Of a DNA stretch of 6,491 nucleotides, positions 1 to 6,491 are shown in pieces. Under the pieces are notes generated by a model that worked only from the letters and a program-made list of their open reading frames with translations, ran no database searches and was not told where the DNA came from. Source of the DNA: Opitutaceae bacterium (GTDB lineage: Bacteria > Verrucomicrobiota > Verrucomicrobiae > Opitutales > Opitutaceae); the NCBI GenBank assembly GCA_031266495.1, contig JAISAX010000823.1:1-6491 (forward strand), in the 5' to 3' direction. Made by a program: the position numbers and the translations under genes. The first letter of the stretch is position 1, and the number at the start of each line of letters is the position of its first letter.

Positions 1-2413
<2,413 letters not shown>

Positions 2414-2417
<4 letters not shown>

Positions 2418-4768
2418 ACGCCGGGCCGGTTCGCGTGGCACGGGCTTCCAGCCCGTGGGATTGCGTGGCATGGCCATCCTGGCCATGTGCTCCGGGAGCA
2501 CGGGCGATTGGCGGAAAAAGCCCGTGCCACGCCGGATGGAGAGGCAACGTTCATGGGCTGGAAGCCCATGCCACGCAACGCCCACGGGCTGGAAGCCCGT
2601 GCCACGGAGGGGCAACGGTATTTACCATCGTCTTGTTATTCCTGTTCCTCGCCGCGCTCCGGCTCCCTGCCGCCGACGCGCTTCCTGCCAGCGAAGCATC
2701 TCCCTCCGGGACGGCGGCGCATCACCGCGCCGAACTCAAGGTGCGCGGTCTCGGCTGGTGGGACAACTATCAGGCGCGGCGCACGCTCGCCCTCGTGCTC
2801 GGCGAGGGGCGCGGCGAAACCATTGATGCCAATACCATCGAGGACGCCACGCTTATCCTGCTCTCCGGCGTGATGGAGCAGGGTTATCTCCAGGTCCGCG
2901 TTGTCGTCTCCGGCATCACCACCGACGGCGTCCCGTTTTCCCACGAACTCGACAGCGCGCTCACGACCACCCTGCCGCGTCCGCTGGCGACGCACGCGGT
3001 CACGCTTCGAGTGATCACCGGCCGGCGCTACACGCTGCGCGAGGTAACGTTTTCCGGACTGGAAAACCTGAACGCTCCGGCTGGCGGCGGCGCGGCGGTG
3101 ATCACGGAAAAGGAGGCGAGGGAGTTTTTCATGCCGAGCCTGGGTCTGTTCACGCCGGCGGATGCCAGGGCGTTTTCCCCGGGCAAGCTTGACCGCGGCC
3201 TCCTTGCCCTGCGCGATACGCTCCGCGACCGCGGCTACATGGAAGCGCGCACCCGCGTGGCCGGCGAGCAGCGCGACCCGGAGACGGGCGAGGTGCGCGT
3301 GCAGGTCGCGGTGGAGGCCGGCCTGCTCTGGCGGATCGGCGCGCTGCAACGCGAGGCCGAGGGAACGGATGAACCGTTGCAGAAGGTGAAGCTGCCGGCG
3401 ACGGGCACGCCCTGGACGCGTCTGGTGGCGCAGGATATCGAGGTGGCGGCGCGCAATGCGTATTACGATGTCGGGTACGCCGATGCCCGCGTGACGGTCG
3501 GGGCGAAACCGGAGAAGGACGTGGCGGAGGATGGCGCGCGGCGCGTGGCTGTCACCGTCCGGGCGATCTCCGGGGAGGAGGTGCATGTCTCCGGCGTGCG
3601 GTTCGAGGGTGCCGGGCGCACGAATGAAAAACTGCTCCGGAGCAAGAGCCCGGTTCGCCCGGGCGACCCGCTCGATCCCCAGAAAGTGGAGCGGGCCCGC
3701 CTGCGTCTGAGCCGCCTGGGAGTGTTCGATCTCGTGGATTCGAAGACCGAGCCGCCGGACGGTCCGGAGCGCGACGTGGTGTTTCTCCTGCGCGAGCAGT
3801 CGAGGTGGGACATGTCGCTATTGTTCGGATACGGAAGCTACGAGCAGCTTCGCGGCGGCATCGAGCTGCGGCAAAACAATCTCTGGGGCCGGGCGCACCG
3901 TTCGCGGCTGGAGCTGGTGCAGTCGATGAAAAGCTCGCAGGGCGATTACACGTATTCGGTGCCGGAATTCCTGGGGCCGGACATCGACGGCAGCGTCAAG
4001 CTCTTTGGCCTGTTGCGCGAGGAAGAGTCGTTTGATCGCGAGGAGTACGGAGGCAGTTTCCTGTTGCGACGGATGTTCCGCCGCTGGCGCGTGGAGGCGA
4101 CGGCGGGCTACACGTTTGAATCGCTCGGCACCCGCGACAACACCCTCGGCACGAGCACGACCGATCTCGTCACCTCGCGCGCGGGCAGCCTCAATTTCAC
4201 GCTTGTGCAGGACCGGCGCGACAATCCGCTGCGCCCGCGGCGCGGATGGCGCTGGTATTTGCAAATGGAGGACGCCGCGAAATGGCTCGGCGGCGACGTG
4301 GAGTACGAGCGGCTGAAGTTCGACGCGTCGTGGCATGCGCCGCTCGGCGGGGAGCGCTGGTTGCACCTCGGCCTCACGCACGGCGTGGTGTTCGGCGGCG
4401 ACCCGGTTCCCGTGAACAAACTGTTTTTCCCGGGAGGAGAAAACTCGATCCGCGGGTACGCATCCGGAAAGGCCGCGCCGCGCGATGCCAACGGCGACTA
4501 CGTTGGCGCGCGCAGCGAGGTGATCGCCAACATCGAGCTGGAGCAGCGCGTGACCGGCAACTGGTCGGCGGTTGTGTTTCTCGACGCCCTGGGCATGGCG
4601 GCGGACATCGGCGATTATCCGCTGGACGAGACGCTGTTTTCGGTCGGCGCGGGCGTGCGTTACCAGACGATCATCGGTCCGCTGCGTCTGGAATATGGAT
4701 ACAACCTGAACCGTCGTTCCGGCGACCCGGCTGGCACGGTGTTGTTCTCGCTCGGCTTCCCGTTCTGA
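2414..4768 (+). CDS. Omp85-superfamily outer membrane protein (BamA/TamA family)
   Basis: An outer-membrane beta-barrel with periplasmic POTRA domains, of the family that inserts or exports outer-membrane proteins. It is probably the partner of the upstream TamB. Reading from GTG 2414 gives 784 residues. A repeat-encoded stretch spans 8-68, the hydrophobic signal core VFTIVLLFLFLAAL starts at 69, and an Ala-x-Ala-type cleavage site lies near 88. Four POTRA-like units follow at about 107-200, 206-300, 305-385 and 390-465; the last is the clearest (VHVSGVRFEG ... LRLSRLGVFDLV). The barrel is about 466-784. It carries DNPLRPRRGW (603-612), the loop-6 motif FFPGGENSIRGY (671-682, with the RGY core) and a C-terminal beta-signal ending in Phe (VLFSLGFPF). 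TamA normally has three POTRAs and BamA five, so about four leaves the subfamily open; position beside tamB favours a TamA-like role. The start is unusual: no ATG, GTG or TTG lies just before the signal core, and the only good ribosome site serves GTG 2414. If the repeat-encoded insert is not tolerated, the allele could be impaired. Confidence 0.88.
2435..2457 (+). repeat. REP-like unit 1
   Basis: GTGG head followed by the 19-base perfect palindrome CACGGGCT-TCC-AGCCCGTG (2439-2457): an 8-bp stem with a three-base loop. It begins exactly at codon 8 of the Omp85 frame. Its start is 30 bp from that of unit 2. Confidence 0.85.
2465..2487 (+). repeat. REP-like unit 2 (variant stem)
   Basis: GTGG head followed by CATGGCCA-TCC-TGGCCATG (2469-2487). 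The layout and TCC loop match unit 1, but the stem differs at several positions, each compensated on the other arm. A second small palindrome, GTGCTCC-G-GGAGCAC (2487-2501), abuts it on the right. Confidence 0.8.
2498..2530 (-). repeat. REP-like unit 3 (long-loop variant, inverted)
   Basis: Arms GCACGGGC (2498-2505) and GCCCGTGC (2520-2527) are separated by a 14-base loop and followed by CAC. It therefore ends in TGCCAC, the complement of the GTGGCA head, and lies inverted relative to units 1 and 2. The loop is much longer than the three bases of the other units. Confidence 0.7.
2552..2574 (-). repeat. REP-like unit 4 (inverted)
   Basis: CATGGGCT-GGA-AGCCCATG (2552-2570) followed by CCAC. 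It is the inverted form of unit 1, with one compensated stem change (C-G to T-A). GCAACG precedes it at 2543-2548. Confidence 0.85.
2583..2605 (-). repeat. REP-like unit 5 (inverted)
   Basis: CACGGGCT-GGA-AGCCCGTG (2583-2601) followed by CCAC. This is the exact reverse complement of unit 1, including its head. It is preceded by GCAACG (2575-2580) and followed by GGAGGGGCAACG, which repeats the GGAGAGGCAACG lying before unit 4. That repeat marks the right edge of the cluster near 2617. Confidence 0.85.
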
Positions 4769-4812
4769 ACGCCGTCGCGGCGCCCGCCGCTGCATGCGTC
4801 CATTCGCGACTG

Positions 4813-6159
4813 TCAGTGTGCCGTATTCGCCGCGGCCGGACCCGAAGAGGCGCCGACGACAAAGTTCGTTTCCACGAGGATGTGACGTCCGGTTGTCTCC
4901 TCGCCGCGCAGCTTTCGCAGCAACAGGTCCACGCTCCCGGCTCCGATTTTCTCGCCCGGCTGCTCCACGTAGGTCAGGTCGAGGTCCACGCCCGGGAATC
5001 CCCGGTAATCATAGTCGTCGTAGCCCACCAGAGCCACGTCCTCCGGCACGCGGATACCGGCCTTCTTCAGGGCCACCCAGGCGCCGAAGGCCATGTTGCC
5101 GATCATGCACACGAGCGCGTCCACGCCGGGGAATTTCCCCTCCCCGATCCAGCGCCCGATGACCTTTTCCGCCAGATGCTCGTATTTGCCCGGCGGCACG
5201 ATCTCCTCCGTCACCCACTCCGGTTTCAGACGGTAATCCTTGAGCGCCTGATAAAATCCCTTGCGCCGGTCGTGGTAGGAAACGCCGCCCTCCTCGCTGA
5301 AGGTCAGGAATCCGATCCGCCGCCGTCCGCTCATGATCACGTGCTCGGCGGCCCGATACATGCTCCTGAAGTTGTCCGACAATACGCATGACACGCCGGG
5401 GATCGCCGCGTAGCGGTCAACAAAGACAACCTCCACACCCAGCCGCCTGGCTTCCCCGATCAAGGCGAGAAACTCCGGGTTCAGGAAATTGGCCGAATCC
5501 GGATACACGATGACGCCCGCCAGCACATCGTGCATGCCGACGATGCGCCGCAGTTGTTCAATCTGCGTCGCCGGGTTGCCGTGATCGTGCGAGAGCATCG
5601 TGTGGTAGCCGAGTTCGGTGGCTCGCGCCTCCACGCCTTTCGTGATGCGCGAGATCATCGGATACTCGACCGATGGCACCAGCAGGGCGACGAGTTTGCT
5701 GTTGCTGTGCCGCCCGCCCGCCGCGCCCGTTCTTCCCGTTCCATCCGCAGTCGCCGGGTTGCCGGCGGGGGCGCCACTGTTGTTCGCCGGGTCCGCGTTC
5801 CTGATAAAAGTCCCGCTTCCGTGCTGCACATCGAGCACGTTCTCTCTCACCAGATGCTCGATCACCCGCCGCAGCGTCGCGCGGCTCACGCCAATCTCCT
5901 GGCACAGCACCCGCTCCGCCGGCAAGGCATCGCCCGGTTGTCCTGCGGCGGCCAGCTCCAGCAATTTTTTCCTTACCCGCGCATACTGGGGGCCACCCCT
6001 GCGGCAGGCCTCCATCGTCGCCGCCGCCGTTGCTGCCGTTGCTGCCGCTGCCGCCGTTGCTGCCGCTGCCGCCTCGGCCACCGGTGCCATCGCGGCGCGA
6101 CCGGTAACCTCTTCACGAGGAAGGCTTGCGGGGGAGAGTGTGGAAGATCGGCTTGGCAT
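4813..6159 (-). CDS. AraR-type regulator: GntR winged helix fused to LacI/GalR sensor domain
   Basis: A DNA-binding transcription regulator of 448 residues from ATG 6159. A GntR winged helix-turn-helix spans about 57-120, with the family signatures LPAER (79-83), GVSRATLRRVIEHL (90-103) and GSGTFI (114-119). A Gly/Ala/Asn-rich linker follows (121-153). The rest (about 154-445) is a LacI/GalR-type periplasmic-binding-protein fold: VDRY (247-250), SDN (261-263), GRRRIGFL (278-285), VGYDDYD (378-384) and TYVEQPGEKIG (396-406). This is the domain order of Bacillus AraR, so a sugar or sugar derivative is the likely effector, though nothing here shows which. The start is uncertain: ATG 6159, 6090 (residue 24) and 6015 (residue 49) are all in frame. 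Residues 1-20 use codons unlike the rest, residues 29-48 are an Ala/Thr repeat, and GntR domains usually begin close to the N terminus, so a start at 24 or 49 is quite possible. The gene is convergent with the tamB-Omp85 pair, 44 bp away, and probably independent of it. Confidence 0.88.
   Translation of the reverse strand: MPSRSSTLSPASLPREEVTGRAAMAPVAEAAAAATAAAAATAATAAATMEACRRGGPQYARVRKKLLELAAAGQPGDALPAERVLCQEIGVSRATLRRVIEHLVRENVLDVQHGSGTFIRNADPANNSGAPAGNPATADGTGRTGAAGGRHSNSKLVALLVPSVEYPMISRITKGVEARATELGYHTMLSHDHGNPATQIEQLRRIVGMHDVLAGVIVYPDSANFLNPEFLALIGEARRLGVEVVFVDRYAAIPGVSCVLSDNFRSMYRAAEHVIMSGRRRIGFLTFSEEGGVSYHDRRKGFYQALKDYRLKPEWVTEEIVPPGKYEHLAEKVIGRWIGEGKFPGVDALVCMIGNMAFGAWVALKKAGIRVPEDVALVGYDDYDYRGFPGVDLDLTYVEQPGEKIGAGSVDLLLRKLRGEETTGRHILVETNFVVGASSGPAAANTAH
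6020..6073. repeat. GCC/GCT-rich 9-bp tandem repeat (Ala/Thr tract)
   Basis: On the plus strand, 9-base units GCCGTTGCT (6026, 6035, 6053) and GCCGCTGCC (6044, 6062) follow one another without gaps, flanked by further GCC triplets. Within the minus-strand regulator gene they encode the Ala/Thr tract at about residues 29-48, just before the winged helix. Such repeats are prone to slippage; changes in whole 9-bp units would keep the frame. If the true start is ATG 6015, the tract is leader RNA rather than protein. Confidence 0.75.
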
Positions 6160-6164
6160 AAAGT

Positions 6165-6195
6165 GGTATAATCCAGTTCATTCTTTTGCTGTCAA
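6165..6195 (-). promoter_or_regulatory. Candidate promoter of the regulator gene (TTGACA / TATACC)
   Basis: On the minus strand a perfect TTGACA (6190-6195) is followed after 19 bases by TATACC (6165-6170). The -35 box is strong, but the -10 is only 4/6 and the spacer is long. Transcription would begin close to ATG 6159, which would make that start leaderless or push translation to ATG 6090. The AAGTGG element at 6161-6166 overlaps the -10 box. Confidence 0.35.
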
Positions 6196-6202
6196 CTCAA
6201 GG

Positions 6203-6231
6203 ATTATTTAAAATATGCGATATGTGAGCAA
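6203..6231 (-). promoter_or_regulatory. Alternative promoter of the regulator gene (TTGCTC / AATAAT)
   Basis: On the minus strand TTGCTC (6226-6231) and AATAAT (6203-6208) are separated by an ideal 17 bases. The -10 matches 5/6 and the -35 only 3/6. The stretch is the most AT-rich in the window. A transcript from here would have a leader of roughly 35-40 bases before ATG 6159. It competes with the TTGACA candidate; sequence alone does not decide between them. Confidence 0.3.
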
Positions 6232-6320
6232 AAACCACTTGACTGCCTCAAAGAGGATCACCTAGAGGTCTGTACGTCATGAGACCACTTATTCCAATTA
6301 TTCCAAGTGGACTATTCCAC

Positions 6321-6491
<171 letters not shown>

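Larger units (their letters stand above)
2435..2617. repeat. REP-like palindrome cluster (five units) inside the Omp85 gene start
   Basis: Five hairpin-forming units are packed into 183 bp. Two are in one orientation (heads GTGGCA, at 2435 and 2465) and three in the other (tails TGCCAC, ending 2530, 2574 and 2605). Stems vary in a compensated way: CACGGGCT/AGCCCGTG, CATGGGCT/AGCCCATG and CATGGCCA/TGGCCATG. The three-base loop is TCC or its complement GGA. The spacer GCAACG recurs at 2543, 2575 and 2612. A GTGG head followed by an imperfect palindrome resembles REP elements mobilised by RAYT (Y1-type REP-associated) transposases. Clusters with this sequence are, from memory, abundant in Verrucomicrobiota and Planctomycetes genomes. 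No transposase gene is present in the window. Confidence 0.85.
6161..6320. promoter_or_regulatory. Putative operator region: four AAGTGG hexamers, 9-bp direct repeat and a palindrome
   Basis: AAGTGG occurs at 6161-6166 and 6305-6310 on the plus strand and at 6235-6240 and 6285-6290 on the minus strand. The two plus copies extend to AAGTGGTATAATCC and AAGTGGACTATTCC, which match at 11 of 14 positions. TTATTCCAA is repeated perfectly in tandem at 6289-6297 and 6298-6306, bracketed by the inverted CCACTT (6285) and AAGTGG (6305). It is followed directly by the palindrome GTGGA-CTAT-TCCAC (6307-6320). Repeats of this kind upstream of a regulator gene suggest binding sites, possibly for the regulator itself. 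This is inference only. Confidence 0.4.

Noticed and set aside
2435..2617. CRISPR array
   Set aside because: The repeats are short palindromes in both orientations with irregular short spacers and no cas genes. REP elements explain them better.
2636..3586. A 316-codon minus-strand frame antisense to the Omp85 gene
   Set aside because: Its composition is dominated by His, Arg and Ala, with no domain, and it is antisense to a well-supported coding region.
3818..4795. A 325-codon minus-strand frame antisense to the barrel domain
   Set aside because: The overlapping plus-strand frame carries the Omp85 RGY motif and a terminal beta-signal. The antisense frame has no motif.
4769..4812. Possible bidirectional terminator in the convergent gap
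   Set aside because: Only weak, mutually exclusive pairings are visible (GTCGCG 4774 with CGCGAC 4805, or GCGGC 4777 with GCCGC 4786), and there is no T-run on either strand. A factor-dependent stop cannot be excluded.
4246..5391. A 381-codon plus-strand frame spanning the end of the Omp85 gene and antisense to the regulator
   Set aside because: It crosses two supported genes on opposite strands and shows no domain, so it is a GC-driven shadow.
5530..6211. Plus-strand frames antisense to the regulator N terminus (up to 213 codons)
   Set aside because: Arg/Ala-rich low complexity, antisense to the GntR domain, with no recognisable motif.

Overview
The window looks like one short contig from a high-GC, diderm (Gram-negative-type) bacterium. 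It starts with a poly-C run (1-70) and ends with a poly-G run (6446-6491). These are most likely sequencing artefacts, so the usable biology lies at about 71-6445. The outer-membrane genes establish a diderm. A cluster of GTGGCACGGGCT-type palindromes and a GntR-headed, LacI-bodied regulator fit Verrucomicrobiota (Opitutaceae-like). That placement rests on memory of these families and is only moderately secure.

Layout: (i) 72-2417 (+) is the C-terminal 780 or so residues of a TamB (DUF490) protein cut by the left contig end. (ii) 2414-4768 (+) overlaps it by four bases (GTGA) and encodes an Omp85/BamA-TamA family outer-membrane barrel with about four POTRA domains. (iii) 2435-2617 lies inside the start of that gene and is a cluster of five REP-like hairpins. 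(iv) 4769-4812 is a 44-bp convergent gap. (v) 4813-6159 (-) is an AraR-type transcription regulator with a GntR winged helix and a LacI/periplasmic-binding-protein sensor. (vi) 6160-6445 is the AT-richer upstream region of the regulator, with promoter-like boxes, a 9-bp tandem repeat and recurrent AAGTGG hexamers, possibly followed by the tail of another minus-strand gene.

TamB and the Omp85 protein probably work together. TamB forms a periplasm-spanning beta-rich groove, and its Omp85 partner sits in the outer membrane. The four-base overlap implies translational coupling. The regulator is convergent to this pair and probably unrelated to it; it likely responds to a sugar-like ligand and may control its own promoter.

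The most interesting observation is that the REP cluster sits exactly in frame (183 bp = 61 codons) in the signal-peptide region of the Omp85 gene. The likely original start (GTG 2414, with a well-spaced Shine-Dalgarno sequence) is on one side and the hydrophobic core of the signal peptide on the other. Removing the cluster in silico restores a textbook 28-residue signal peptide. I did not find a clear new multi-gene system in the window.
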